The notes: generated from the sequence alone by a model not told the origin. A stretch of DNA of 64,000 bases from Ardenticatenaceae bacterium (GCA_011525915.1 WYBM01000088.1:124001-188000); one strand, 5' to 3'; counted from the stretch's first letter, positions 1 through 9,286 are shown. Numbers and translations: made by a program.

Positions 1-1
1 C

Positions 2-526
2 ACTGCCAAAAACCTGGGTCCGGCCCAACTGCAATCTTTCAGCCAGGATTTAAATGAACTGCTTGTTGGGCTGCTGCAGCAAGACTTTGATGCCGTAGGC
101 CTGACCCTGGTAGATTTTAACATCCGCATGGGGCTGCATCCCAAATCATTGGAAGTCGTCACCAACATGGGGTATGGCACCAGCTATACCCAGAAGCAGC
201 AGGCCGACGCCTTTGTGGCTGCGGCCCAAAATCCAGCCGGCGGCAACCTGGGTGAAATTGGCATTGGCGCTATGGGCATGGCCGCCATGCAAAATCTGCA
301 AAATCAGCAGGCACAACAGCAGCCACCACAAGCGGCCCCACCGCCAGCCACGCCTTCGGCCGCGGGTACGCCTGATATCATGACCCCACAGCAAGCCGCC
401 GAAATCTTGCAAGTCTCTCCTGAAGATGTGGTTGCGGCTATCGAAGCCGGTGACTTAAAGGCGCGTAAAATTGGCAGCGCCTACCGCATCAGCAAAGCGG
501 CTCTGGATGAATTCCTGGCCGGGTAG
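2..526 (+). CDS. SPFH/band-7 family protein, C-terminal part, with excisionase-type helix-turn-helix tail
   Basis: The reading frame is open from the left edge (frame of base 2), so only the last ~174 residues are present and the true start lies outside. The visible part begins with a segment ending in NIRMGLHPKSLEVV. A Gly/Met/Ala-rich stretch (GEIGIGAMGMAAM) and a Gln/Pro-rich linker follow, as in the YdjI/virion-core-like SPFH family. The last ~48 residues (MTPQQAAEILQVSPEDVVAA to the end) look like a MerR/excisionase-type helix-turn-helix, the kind that reads 'xxAAxxLxVsxxxVxxxIxxGxLxAxKxGxxyRI'. Many relatives end instead in a zinc ribbon, so the HTH tail is a variant. Family assignment rests on the tail region only. 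Confidence 0.65.
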   Translation, partial: TAKNLGPAQLQSFSQDLNELLVGLLQQDFDAVGLTLVDFNIRMGLHPKSLEVVTNMGYGTSYTQKQQADAFVAAAQNPAGGNLGEIGIGAMGMAAMQNLQNQQAQQQPPQAAPPPATPSAAGTPDIMTPQQAAEILQVSPEDVVAAIEAGDLKARKIGSAYRISKAALDEFLAG

Positions 527-562
527 GCTCGGCTCACCGGTCATACCTGACAGATTTTAGTA

Positions 563-585
563 GGGGCGGGTCTTGTACTCGCCCC
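563..585. terminator. Hairpin between convergent genes
   Basis: The arms GGGGCGGGT and ACTCGCCCC are separated by five bases and pair with one mismatch. The hairpin sits between the end of the SPFH gene and the end of the minus-strand PA14 gene, so it could terminate both. There is no clear T-tract. It could also be a REP-like dispersed element. Confidence 0.4.
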
Positions 586-604
586 ATACCAGATATCTTT
601 TGCC

Positions 605-2152
605 CTAATTGGCGTTTACAATCAGCAGCGTATCATAGGGAACATTAGAGGTAAGGTAACGGCCGCTGACCCACCCCTCTGTACCATCTGACTTACGCAC
701 CTGAATCCAGATATTAAAGGGATCACGCCCTAAAAGGGTGACAATGTCCCCATTAGACAGGTAAGCGATGGCTTCAAATTCCAATCCGGGGCCAGAACGT
801 ACTGAAAGGTAACGGGCGCCAGTCATCACGGCCGTGTTACCACTGAGCGCAGGTGCAGGCGAACCGGTGGCGGGGCTGGTGGCTGGCGCACTGCCAGCCG
901 CAAACCATTCCAACCACGCCTGCGCCAGCCCTTTACTCTTGTGAAATTCCATCACAATGGGCACGACACCACCCGGCAAGGCGATCGCGGCGCTTTTCTC
1001 TACCACTTTATATTGTGGCTGCCAGTCATCAATGAGCAGTTGGCCGTTTACCCATACACGGGCCCCCCCTTCCACCGTCGTCTTGAAGGTGTAAGTGCCA
1101 GCGGCAAAGTTAACGTTCCCGGTCCAACGCACCGAAAAGTGATCGGCATTAACCAGATTGGGCTGCGGCGAGCTGGAGCCCCAGGTAAAGTGAATCTGTG
1201 GGTCTACCCGCGTCATTACCGGGCTGCCGTCCAGCGAAAAGTTGTTGTAATAGGCAGCATCCCAATGAACGGCCGTGGGGGCCGCAGGTGAAGGTGGTAC
1301 AGCGCCCGCAGAAACGGCCGTCCAGCTCAACTTTGCGGTAGCATTATCTTTGGCGTCATAATATTCCAACTTGAGGGGCACAGCGCCACCGGCCAGATAC
1401 ACATCAGCCGTATACGCCGTCGCCGTCTGGTCATACCAGGCATTCACGACAAGCTGGTTATTCACCCATAGGCGGGCGCCATCATCCGCCGTGACGGTAA
1501 ACCGGTACGTGCCAGGGTCAAACTGTACCGTACGTGTCCACCGGACCGAAAAATAATCAGGGAGAACAATGCCGGGTGCAGGCGAACTTGTCCCCCATTC
1601 AAAATGAAGGTTGGCATCATCACGAATAAGCACAGGCTGGTTGCTCAACGTCGTATTGTTAAAATATTCTCCCTTCCAGGCGTTGATGGTGGTGGCTGGA
1701 TACCAGCTAAATTGGGCCACGGCCCCACCACCGGCTTCATAATATTCCACCCGAATAGGATAACTGCCGGCTTGCAAGTAGATGTCGGTGGTAATGGTAT
1801 GAGCCTGGCTGTCATACCACACGTCTATGATAGGCGCGTTATTGATAAAGACCCGCATCCCATCATCGGTGGTAGCCACAAAGCGCCAGACCGTGCTTTT
1901 ATCCAGGTAAACGTTACCGTTCCAGGTGGCTGAGAAATTGTCTACGTTAATGGCCGGATCGGGCGAGCCTTCACCCCAATTGTAGAAAATTTTGTCCTCA
2001 AACCGGCCAACCACCGGCGTACCGGAAAGGGTGCGATTGTTAAAATATTCGGCGTGCCAGACGGTTTGCGCCTGCGCAGGCTGCCCGGTTAACATGAGGG
2101 TAAACAAAATAAGAAATGTAAGGCCGAAAAACGGCCGTAGCCTTTTGACCAT
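605..2152 (-). CDS. Secreted protein with three PA14 domains and a C-terminal SH3b domain
   Basis: The start at 2152 (MVKRLRPFFG) is chosen because GGAGG lies about 7 bases upstream and a signal peptide follows at once (hydrophobic core ~10-25, ending near QPAQAQ). Three tandem PA14-type modules begin at about residues 30, 159 and 297. Each opens with a W-x-A/G-E/A-Y-F/Y-N-N signature and carries the F-x-V/A-x-x-D-D-G-x-R-x-x-x-N core. A bacterial SH3 domain fills the last ~75 residues (ARYLSVRSGPG, GWVSGRYL). PA14 domains usually bind carbohydrate and SH3b domains bind cell-wall or matrix peptides. An extracellular adhesive or matrix protein with no enzyme domain is therefore likely. Its partner is unknown. 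It is divergent from the pyrophosphatase gene. Confidence 0.85.
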   Translation of the reverse strand: MVKRLRPFFGLTFLILFTLMLTGQPAQAQTVWHAEYFNNRTLSGTPVVGRFEDKIFYNWGEGSPDPAINVDNFSATWNGNVYLDKSTVWRFVATTDDGMRVFINNAPIIDVWYDSQAHTITTDIYLQAGSYPIRVEYYEAGGGAVAQFSWYPATTINAWKGEYFNNTTLSNQPVLIRDDANLHFEWGTSSPAPGIVLPDYFSVRWTRTVQFDPGTYRFTVTADDGARLWVNNQLVVNAWYDQTATAYTADVYLAGGAVPLKLEYYDAKDNATAKLSWTAVSAGAVPPSPAAPTAVHWDAAYYNNFSLDGSPVMTRVDPQIHFTWGSSSPQPNLVNADHFSVRWTGNVNFAAGTYTFKTTVEGGARVWVNGQLLIDDWQPQYKVVEKSAAIALPGGVVPIVMEFHKSKGLAQAWLEWFAAGSAPATSPATGSPAPALSGNTAVMTGARYLSVRSGPGLEFEAIAYLSNGDIVTLLGRDPFNIWIQVRKSDGTEGWVSGRYLTSNVPYDTLLIVNAN

Positions 2153-2295
2153 GATTTTTCCTCCATTTATGGTGATGCAAAACCTGTCAATGCACCTTCT
2201 AAGTTTAACACAGCCAGCCAAAGTTAACTTTACGGATAGGCAACGAATAGGGAACTGATTACAATAGTCTCACTTTTGAAACTCAGGACATCATC

Positions 2296-3648
2296 ATGAT
2301 GAAATCAAGTGCTACTTATGTCATAGGACACATCAACCCAGATATGGATGCCATTGCGGCGGCCATGGGTTATGCCTGGCTGCTGCAAGAACGCGACGGC
2401 ACAGAGACGATCGCCGCCCGCGCTGGCCATTTAAACCCCCAAACAAGCTGGGCGTTTGAGCGGCTGAGCCTGGAACCGCCGCAGTATTTACCAGATGCCT
2501 CACCACGGTTCGCCCATATTGCCCATCGGTATGATACGGCCACACCTGAACAGCCTTTACGCGACGTGTGGGCTATCGCCAGTATCACGGGTGGGGTAGC
2601 GCCGGTCGTAAACCGGGACGGAACCCCCTTTGGCTTAATAACCGTTATCAGCCTGTTTAATTTCTTAAAAGACAAGGTGAGCGCCCACGCTCGCAGTGAA
2701 GAAACACGCATCAAAGATATTATGGATATTCCCTGTGCCGAGGCATGTGACACGGCCGTGCCGCAATTCCAGGCCAAAACACGCATCAGAGATGTGCTGT
2801 CACGCATTCTGTATGAAGAGCGCGCCGAATTCTGGGTGGTGGACGAAGACGCCCGTTACCAGGGCATTTGTCGCCAACGTGACGCCTTGAACCCGCCCCG
2901 CCTCAATATCATCATGGTAGATCATAACGAACCTGGCCAGGCGTTGGGGGCGCTGAATGAAGCCAATCTCATAGAGATTCTAGACCACCATCGCCTGGGC
3001 AATCCACCAACAAACACGCCCATTCGCTTCACCGTAGATGTGGTAGGCAGCACCTGCACCCTGGTTTGTGAGCACATTGCGGCGGCGGGGCTGAGCGCCC
3101 CGCCACCACTGGCCGGGCTGCTGCTGGCCGGGCTGCTCTCTGACACCCTGGTGCTGACCTCACCTACCACCACCCCACGTGATCACCAGGCAGCGACCCG
3201 ATTAGGGCGGTGGGCTTTTGTGGGCGGTGCGCCATTAGCGGGGGAAACGCTCCAATCCTTCGGCGAAAAGTTACTGCAAGCCGGTGCCGGGCTGTCTTCA
3301 CGTACCCCAGATGAAATTGTGAGCGCAGACTTTAAGCTGTATGAAGCCGGTGGCCTGAAATTTGGCGTTGGCCAGGTAGAAGTTACCTCGCTCACCGAAC
3401 TAGCAGAGCACCACCAGGCGCTCATGGACGCACTCATCCGGCTGCGAGACAGTAAAGGGTTAAACTTTATGGTATTGATGGTGACAGACGTCGTGCGCAA
3501 AACCAGCCGGGTGCTGCTCAGCGACAGGCTGCCCCAGCTTGACCAACTGCCCTACCAAGCCCTGGAAGATGGCACCCTGCGCGCCGAAGGCGTCGTGTCC
3601 CGTAAGAAGCAGCTGCTGCCTACAATTCTAGGGGCGCTTTCGGGCTAA
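2296..3648 (+). CDS. ppaC: Manganese-dependent (family II) inorganic pyrophosphatase with CBS domains
   Basis: Hydrolyses cytosolic pyrophosphate to two phosphates, driving biosynthetic reactions forward. DHH-superfamily metal-site motifs are present: GHINPDMDA at residues 11-19, VDHNE at 208-212 and LDHHR at 229-233. The C-terminal DHHA2 domain ends with the substrate-binding SRKKQ motif at 435-439, diagnostic of family II pyrophosphatases. Between the first motif and VDHNE lies an insert (~85-200) with two CBS-like segments (VAPVVNRDGTPFGLITV and AEFWVVDEDARYQGI). These usually give adenine-nucleotide control. No DRTGG domain is obvious between the CBS segments, so this is the shorter CBS-PPase form. 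Two ATG codons start the gene; 2296 or 2299 could be used. Confidence 0.93.
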   Translation: MMKSSATYVIGHINPDMDAIAAAMGYAWLLQERDGTETIAARAGHLNPQTSWAFERLSLEPPQYLPDASPRFAHIAHRYDTATPEQPLRDVWAIASITGGVAPVVNRDGTPFGLITVISLFNFLKDKVSAHARSEETRIKDIMDIPCAEACDTAVPQFQAKTRIRDVLSRILYEERAEFWVVDEDARYQGICRQRDALNPPRLNIIMVDHNEPGQALGALNEANLIEILDHHRLGNPPTNTPIRFTVDVVGSTCTLVCEHIAAAGLSAPPPLAGLLLAGLLSDTLVLTSPTTTPRDHQAATRLGRWAFVGGAPLAGETLQSFGEKLLQAGAGLSSRTPDEIVSADFKLYEAGGLKFGVGQVEVTSLTELAEHHQALMDALIRLRDSKGLNFMVLMVTDVVRKTSRVLLSDRLPQLDQLPYQALEDGTLRAEGVVSRKKQLLPTILGALSG

Positions 3649-3809
3649 CCATACTGTTGGGTGCATACCTTCTGTGACAATGTACTAAACCCGGGAGGAG
3701 TATGTCCATATTGCCTAAAACGGCTGTTAACCGCAGGCATATACTGGCAGCATGTGCGTGAAGTCCCCACAGAATCTGCTACAGTTCCGGGTTTACCCCG
3801 TATAAGAGA

Positions 3810-3842
3810 GTGGTTAAGTGGCCAACACTTAAATTCAACCAC
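3810..3842 (+). promoter_or_regulatory. Hairpin in the leader of the TAP-like hydrolase gene
   Basis: A 7-bp perfect stem TTAAGTG/CACTTAA (3814-3820 and 3826-3832) has a GCCAA loop. Outer GTGGTT/AACCAC bases pair around it with a small bulge. It lies 37 bases before the hydrolase start, in a 230-base gene-free stretch. It could be an operator or a leader hairpin; there is no direct evidence for either. Confidence 0.25.
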
Positions 3843-3878
3843 CTTTAAAAACCATGTTGACAACCAAAGGAGTAACTG

Positions 3879-5966
3879 ATGAAAACGAACCGCCCCTCAT
3901 TTGGGCAACTCATTCTACTGCTGGCCAGCCTTGGGCTGCTGTTAACCGCCTGTAATACGGAAGAGGCAGAACCTACACCCACGGCCGTACCCACCAGCGA
4001 ACCCACCGCCCCGCCCACACCCACAGACGCCCCTACCGCCGAGCCAACAGCGACACAGGCGCCTGAACCAACGGAAACGGCCGTGCCTGAACCAACGGAA
4101 ACGGCCGTGCCAGAGACAGCTTCGGCTTTTACAGAGGCCGACTGTGAATTTGATGTGCCCCCTGGCAGGGATGTCACCTGTGGCTGGCTTACCGTACCTG
4201 AAGATCGCCTTGACTCTGCCGCTGATAAAACCATCCGCCTGCACGTAGCCATATTTGCCAGTGACAGCGACAATCCGGCGCCGGACCCCATTGTTTATCT
4301 AGAAGGTGGCCCCGGTGGTGACGCGCTGGAAACAGTTCCCCTTATTTTTGAAATGCGCTTTGCCCCTTACCTGGCCAACCATACCCTTATCATGTTTGAC
4401 CAGCGCGGCACCGGGTATTCGGAGCCGTCGTTAGCCTGCCCAGAATTTGCCGCCTTGAGTTTTGAACTGTTGGAACAAGACATTACCCCTGAAGAAGCGG
4501 CGCAACAAACCGTTGACATCTTACTGGCTTGCCGTGACCGGTTGGCTGCCGAAGGCGTTAACCTGGCCGCTTACAACAGTGTGGCCAGTGCCGCCGACCT
4601 TGATGATTTACGGCAGGCGCTGGGCTATGACCAATGGAATCTATGGGGTGTATCTTACGGCACCAGGCTGGCCCAAACAGCCATGCGTGATCATCCTGCA
4701 GGGCTGCGCAGTGTTATTCTGGACTCTGCTTATCCCCTGGAAGTTAATCTGCTCACCGACACACCAGCCAACGTTGCCCGCGCCTTTGACGTGTTCTTTG
4801 CCGGCTGCGCCGCTGATCCTGCTTGTGCAGAAGCTTATCCCGATTTAGAGACTGTTTTCTTCAACACAGTAGACCAGTTAAATCATCAGGAAAAAATTGT
4901 CTTGCCCGTCACCCACTTGCTGAATGGGCAGTCTTATGAGGCCTACTTTAGCGGCGATGATCTGCTGGGGGTCTTGTTTCAATCATTGTACGCTACAGAG
5001 ATTATTCCCGATTTACCAAAGCTCATTTATGACGTGAACGCCGGTAAATACACTACCTTAAGCACCCTGCTGTCCAGTTTTTTAGTGAACACCGACTTCT
5101 TTAGCGCCGGCATGCAGTTTTCAGTGCAATGTCATGAAGAAAACCTGTTCACAAACGCTGAAGCGGTCGCTGACGCCGCTGCAACCCGCCCAGAACTAGC
5201 GTCGATTTTTAAATACAGCCCTAATATCGGTGAAAATGCCATAGCCATTTGTGACGTTTGGGGGGCCGGTGCAGCGGATCCCACTGAAAATGACCCTATC
5301 AGCAGCCATATCCCCACACTCGTTCTGGCTGGGGAATATGATCCTATCACACCGCCGGCCTGGGGACAGCAAGTGAGTGAACATTTGGAAAACGCCTATT
5401 TCTACGAATTCCCCGGATATGGGCATGGCGTAAGCCTGACGGAGGGGTGCGGGGTAACAATCGTGGAATCCTTCCTGGCAGACCCAGCGCGCGAACCGGA
5501 TACAAGTTGTCTGGCAGAATTAAACGGCCCCGCTTTTACCATTTCTGGGGTGGCGGAGCCACTCACTTTAGTGCCTTTCGAGAATGCCACGTTTGGCATT
5601 ACCGGTGTAACCCCGGAAGGCTGGGAAGAAGCCGCCCCCGGCGTTTATGCCCGTGGTAGTGGTGGCCTTGACCAAACATTCATCATTCAACAGGCCGCAC
5701 CAGGTGTCACTGCGGATTTATTATTAGGGTTACTATCTTCACAGTTTGACTGGGAAGAAACACCAGAAAGCGCCGGCACTTATGAAGCCGCTAACCGCAC
5801 CTGGACGTTATATGAAGTAAGCGTACAAGGTTACCCCGTCAATATTGCCGTGGCCGAAGAGAGCGGGACAACCCTGCTCATTCTGCTCATTAGCGCGCCA
5901 GATGAGCACACCTTCTTGTATGAAGCCCTATTTATTCCGGCAATGGAAGCATTGACAGTGCCCTAA
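3879..5966 (+). CDS. Alpha/beta-hydrolase lipoprotein with TAP-like C-terminal domain (tripeptidyl-aminopeptidase/proline iminopeptidase-like)
   Basis: An N-terminal lipoprotein signal (LLLASLGLLLTAC) anchors the protein outside the membrane. A Thr/Pro/Glu-rich linker (~28-85) follows, with a short in-frame repeat of PEPTETAV. The hydrolase fold shows the oxyanion segment VYLEGGPGG, nucleophile S259 in GVSYG, D488 in AGEYDPITPP and H516 in GYGHG, a complete triad in the order expected for the TAP-like family. Relatives release N-terminal residues or tripeptides from peptides. About 140 further residues at the C-terminus form a domain I do not recognise. The start is supported by AAAGGAG six bases upstream. 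It probably processes extracellular peptides; the substrate is not predictable. Confidence 0.85.
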   Translation: MKTNRPSFGQLILLLASLGLLLTACNTEEAEPTPTAVPTSEPTAPPTPTDAPTAEPTATQAPEPTETAVPEPTETAVPETASAFTEADCEFDVPPGRDVTCGWLTVPEDRLDSAADKTIRLHVAIFASDSDNPAPDPIVYLEGGPGGDALETVPLIFEMRFAPYLANHTLIMFDQRGTGYSEPSLACPEFAALSFELLEQDITPEEAAQQTVDILLACRDRLAAEGVNLAAYNSVASAADLDDLRQALGYDQWNLWGVSYGTRLAQTAMRDHPAGLRSVILDSAYPLEVNLLTDTPANVARAFDVFFAGCAADPACAEAYPDLETVFFNTVDQLNHQEKIVLPVTHLLNGQSYEAYFSGDDLLGVLFQSLYATEIIPDLPKLIYDVNAGKYTTLSTLLSSFLVNTDFFSAGMQFSVQCHEENLFTNAEAVADAAATRPELASIFKYSPNIGENAIAICDVWGAGAADPTENDPISSHIPTLVLAGEYDPITPPAWGQQVSEHLENAYFYEFPGYGHGVSLTEGCGVTIVESFLADPAREPDTSCLAELNGPAFTISGVAEPLTLVPFENATFGITGVTPEGWEEAAPGVYARGSGGLDQTFIIQQAAPGVTADLLLGLLSSQFDWEETPESAGTYEAANRTWTLYEVSVQGYPVNIAVAEESGTTLLILLISAPDEHTFLYEALFIPAMEALTVP

Positions 5967-6325
5967 GATGGTGGACGTTTCCAGAGGCAGCGCGCAGCAC
6001 AACATGCGCTGCCTCTGGATAATATTGATGACGGCGTGGGGGATTTTTTGGATGACATCACAAGCTATCTCTATGACAGTGATAGATGAGATGATCATCT
6101 TTTCAACACGGCCGTTACTGTTCTCATGGTGTACCAACGGCGGCAGTAAAGGCCATTCCCACTCTGTCAGCAAGGTTAAGGCATGATAGGCTGTCAGGTC
6201 TAGCTGCAATGGTGTCACTGGTCAGCAAAGTTTGGTTAACAACGGTTTAATGGCTGGCACCAGTGAAAGGAGCAGTAGATGATAGTTAGTTGCATCATTA
6301 ATAGTTACGGATTACAAACAGGGTA
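5967..6325. other. Gene-free stretch holding a terminator hairpin and a second inverted repeat
   Basis: No convincing gene is visible here. A strong hairpin follows the hydrolase stop codon (see 5980-6019). A second imperfect inverted repeat, TCACTGGT at 6215-6222 and ACCAGTGA at 6259-6266, lies 60 bases before the next gene and could be an operator or leader structure. One copy of the ACGGCCGT octamer occurs near 6109, outside any gene. Confidence 0.5.
5980..6019 (+). terminator. Terminator-like hairpin after the TAP-like hydrolase
   Basis: A perfect 14-bp inverted repeat (arm TCCAGAGGCAGCGC at 5980-5993, complement at 6006-6019) with a 12-base loop begins 13 bases after the stop codon. No long T-run follows, but position and strength suit transcription termination or mRNA 3'-end protection. 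Confidence 0.65.
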
Positions 6326-7036
6326 ATGGCATCAGAAAAAATTTCCCCGCGTACTGCATTTGATTGGGCTATTTACGTGGACGCCACATTGGCTGGCCTG
6401 GCCATTCTCATTCCCATTCCGCTGTTAGATGTCTTTGTAGAATGGCTGTTTAAACGCCGGATTCCGCAAGCAGTGGCCCGGCGCAACGGCCGTCGGCTTG
6501 ATCGTTACACCGTCTACTATCTTCAAAACGAACCTTTTAGCTGCACCGGCTGCCTGCTGTGGCCTTTTACCCTGGTGCTGCTCTTTCTAAAACGGCTCTA
6601 CCGCACCATTCTTTACTTCCTCACCGTCAAAGAGGCAACAGACAAGCTCAGCCTTTACTGGCACCGCGCCTTTCTTATTGACTTTATGGTGCGCCGCGGC
6701 GACCTGGACAATGATAAGACGGCCAAAGTGGCGGCCCTGGCCATGTATGACGTGTTGGACAAATTAACCACCAGCCCACTGCAGCAGCTGGCCGTCCAGG
6801 TCATTGGTGGCATGCACCACATTGGGCGCACCGTCTGGCAGTGGCGGCGACAAGAGCAAGAAGACGACGACCTGCAAAATGCGCGGCTGGAAATGAGCAA
6901 TGCCTGGGAACGTTTCACCGTTTACCTTGAAGACGTGGCCGACCAGTATGTAAAAGTCTTTGAGCACTTCCAGGCAGCCCACCTGGCTGAGAGAATCGCG
7001 GCAGACTTTTCTGCTTCTCCAACAAAAACGGACTAG
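6326..7036 (+). CDS. Uncharacterised membrane protein (236 aa)
   Basis: I do not recognise a family. Two hydrophobic segments are visible, near residues 18-40 and 73-98. Between them lies a basic loop rich in Arg (KRRIPQAVARRNGRRLDRY), and a CTGC motif precedes the second segment. The remaining ~135 residues are soluble and mostly helical, with an acidic patch (EEDDDL) and heptad-like spacing near the end. The start is the ATG at 6326; no strong Shine-Dalgarno is present. The gene lies 62 bases upstream of an MFS transporter in the same direction and may be co-transcribed. Base composition matches its neighbours, and one ACGGCCGT octamer lies within it. Confidence 0.7.
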   Translation: MASEKISPRTAFDWAIYVDATLAGLAILIPIPLLDVFVEWLFKRRIPQAVARRNGRRLDRYTVYYLQNEPFSCTGCLLWPFTLVLLFLKRLYRTILYFLTVKEATDKLSLYWHRAFLIDFMVRRGDLDNDKTAKVAALAMYDVLDKLTTSPLQQLAVQVIGGMHHIGRTVWQWRRQEQEDDDLQNARLEMSNAWERFTVYLEDVADQYVKVFEHFQAAHLAERIAADFSASPTKTD

Positions 7037-7098
7037 GGTCCGAATCTGTACCAAAGGCCAGTTGGCAGCGGCCATTAAACGGAGTAGTTTCCCGCCAT

Positions 7099-8334
7099 AT
7101 GAAACCAAACCAGATAGACCGGCGTTTATTCACCATTCTCCTTATCGTTTTTGTACAAATGTTGGGCGCTTCGATGGTGCTGCCCATCTTGCCTCTGTAT
7201 GCACTGCGCCGCTTTGACATGGAACCTCAGGTCATCACCCTATTAGGGACGGCCTTTTTCCTGGCACAGGCTATCGCTGGCCCTTTCCTGGGGCGTTTTT
7301 CTGACAAGTACGGCCGTGTACCCATCCTCATCATTTCCCAAATTGGGACGGCCGTGAGTTTTGTCATCATTGGCATGGCCCAGTCAGTGGAAATGCTCTT
7401 CTTTGCCCGCATTCTAGACGGCATCACCGGAGGCAATATTATTGTCGCCCAGGCCTACATTACCGACATTACCCCTCGTGAAAAACGCACACAATCACTG
7501 GGGTTGGTTTTTGCCGCTTTTGGCCTGGGTTTTGTTTTTGGCCCGGCATTAGGCGGGCTGCTCTCAGGGTTAATAGGCCCCACCATTCCCTTTTACCTGG
7601 CGGCAGTCGCAGCTACACTGGTCGTCCTCCTGACATGGTTAACATTAGATGAAACCCTCACCCCTGAGCAGCGCCAGAAAAACCGCCTGAAGCGCAGTAC
7701 CAGCCTCTCTCCGTGGCAGGTCGTGGCCAATTACCCGCTGCTCATTGTTTTGCTGCTCACCTTTGTGGGGCAATTTGTACTGGGGCTTTTACAGTCTACC
7801 TTTGCTTTATATGGTGCGGCCGTTTTGTTTGCTGGTTATGCGCAAAACATCACCGATCTGGGCATTGGCCTTTTGCTTACCGTCGTTGGCGTCAGCCAAT
7901 TTGTGACTCAACTTGTCATCTTGCCACGCGCCGTTAACCGGTTTGATGAATCCGTCATCATCATGCTTGGTTTGCTGATACGTGGCCTGGGAACGCTCAT
8001 CTTTGTGGTGATCACATCACCCTGGCTGGGGGCGGTGGGCAGCATCTTTTTTGCTATGGGGATGGGGCTGCTTATGCCCCCGCTGCAATCAGCGGCCACG
8101 CGCACAGTGGAGGATGAAGTGCGCGGTGGGGTGCTGGGCCTGAGCCAATCGGTGGTAAGCGTCTCTACGATCATCAGCACGGCCGTAGCCGGCACCATTT
8201 TTGCGGTCGAGGCAACATTGCCCTATGAACTGGGGGTGCTCTTAACCATCGTGGCGCTGCCGCTGGTCTTGGTGCTGCATAAAGTAATGCCCATAGACAT
8301 GGCGCCAACGCCAGCCACGGCCGTAACCGATTAG
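7099..8334 (+). CDS. Major facilitator superfamily transporter (DHA1/drug-exporter type)
   Basis: A 411-residue protein with about 12 hydrophobic segments, the usual MFS length. The loop between TM2 and TM3 carries the family motif A in the form GRFSDKYGRVP (~residues 62-72). TM5 shows the antiporter-type motif C region (GLGFVFGPALGGLL). These features place it with proton-driven drug or metabolite exporters of the TetA/DHA1 type. Nothing in the sequence identifies the substrate. A GGAG lies 14 bases before the ATG, a long spacing. It probably follows the 236-residue membrane protein in the same transcript. Confidence 0.88.
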   Translation: MKPNQIDRRLFTILLIVFVQMLGASMVLPILPLYALRRFDMEPQVITLLGTAFFLAQAIAGPFLGRFSDKYGRVPILIISQIGTAVSFVIIGMAQSVEMLFFARILDGITGGNIIVAQAYITDITPREKRTQSLGLVFAAFGLGFVFGPALGGLLSGLIGPTIPFYLAAVAATLVVLLTWLTLDETLTPEQRQKNRLKRSTSLSPWQVVANYPLLIVLLLTFVGQFVLGLLQSTFALYGAAVLFAGYAQNITDLGIGLLLTVVGVSQFVTQLVILPRAVNRFDESVIIMLGLLIRGLGTLIFVVITSPWLGAVGSIFFAMGMGLLMPPLQSAATRTVEDEVRGGVLGLSQSVVSVSTIISTAVAGTIFAVEATLPYELGVLLTIVALPLVLVLHKVMPIDMAPTPATAVTD

Positions 8335-8485
8335 TACCGTTCCGCCAGATTAACGTGTTGTGGGCCAGCCTCTGTCCAGATGGAATGTAAACTAAAACAC
8401 AGTAAAATAATGTATCCGTTTTCTATAATGGCATTCCTGCCGGAAATAATGTCCTGGCAGAATTTACTTATATCTATGATAATCC

Positions 8486-9046
8486 ATGACAATCTTTGCC
8501 ACTCTATTATTGGCTCATTTACTTAGCGACTTCCCACTACAGACAAACCGCATTTTCCACATGAAGTTACAGGGGCATAAAGGGTTGGCGCTACACACAG
8601 CCATTCATGTCCTGGTAACAGCCCTACTCATCCGCAGCTTCTGGCACTTCTGGCCCGTATTATTGCTTCTGGGTATGCTGCATTATCTGACAGATTGGGC
8701 CAAATTGCGTCACACTCATGAAAGCTTGGCCCCTGGTTTTGTCATAGACCAGGGCATACACCTGATAACTCTGGCATTTATTGCCTCCCTAATGTCCTCG
8801 ATCACACCGGTTTTCCCCCTGTGGTTTTTGCTCTCCGCGAACCTTCTCGCCAGTGTCCCTGCGCTCCTCACGTTTGGGTATGTGCTGGCTACAGATAAAT
8901 GCCGTGCCCAGGCGCAACACAACAGCACCTCCTTTAATAATCATACAGTCCGGTGGGCTTGTAACCGGCTTCTGCCCATTTCCCAGAAAACCGGGTGGGT
9001 GGTTGTGATCACCCTGGTGGCTGTAGGCCTATTGATTGTGGTTTAA
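8486..9046 (+). CDS. DUF3307 family membrane protein
   Basis: The N-terminus LLLAHLLSDFPLQTNRI is the hallmark of DUF3307 proteins, and the later HYLTDWAKL and VIDQGIHL segments also match the family. Four to five hydrophobic segments cover the 186 residues. Family function is not established; members occur beside varied genes, often regulators. There is no Shine-Dalgarno in front of the ATG. A TATGAT box lies only five bases upstream, so the transcript may be leaderless. The C-terminus carries a basic stretch followed by a last hydrophobic helix. Confidence 0.8.
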   Translation: MTIFATLLLAHLLSDFPLQTNRIFHMKLQGHKGLALHTAIHVLVTALLIRSFWHFWPVLLLLGMLHYLTDWAKLRHTHESLAPGFVIDQGIHLITLAFIASLMSSITPVFPLWFLLSANLLASVPALLTFGYVLATDKCRAQAQHNSTSFNNHTVRWACNRLLPISQKTGWVVVITLVAVGLLIVV

Positions 9047-9053
9047 GCGGCGT

Positions 9054-9123
9054 CCAGTAATCAGTGTCCAGTAATCAGTCCAGAAGAACACCCAACTGAT
9101 CAGTGACAACTGAGCAGTGATTA
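9054..9123. repeat. Short-period CAGTAATCAGT-type repeat cluster
   Basis: The unit CAGTAATCAGT occurs twice directly (CCAGTAATCAGTGTCCAGTAATCAGT is the pattern). It is followed by inverted and degenerate copies (AACTGATCAGTGACAACTGAGCAGTGATTA). The cluster sits between the DUF3307 gene and the receiver gene, with no coding potential. Related sequence occurs near 59520-59557 and 61505-61605. Confidence 0.6.
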
Positions 9124-9286
9124 CGTTAAAACACCAGATTCATTGTAAACGGGCCCTAAGCATAAAACCATGCGATATTTCCTACTGTCCTTCACGCTTT
9201 CTTTATGCCATAATAGCGCCATTAAATTATTATCAGTGGGAAAGCCAGGCAGTTTCTAGTGCTTTTCGCCAATCGAGGAGCAAAAC

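Noticed and set aside
3661-3879. 72-codon frame with a CPYC motif before the hydrolase gene
   Set aside because: GTG start without ribosome site, no family resemblance, and it overlaps the hydrolase's own ribosome site.
5968-6186. 72-codon frame after the hydrolase gene
   Set aside because: It reads through the terminator hairpin and has no protein-like pattern or ribosome site.
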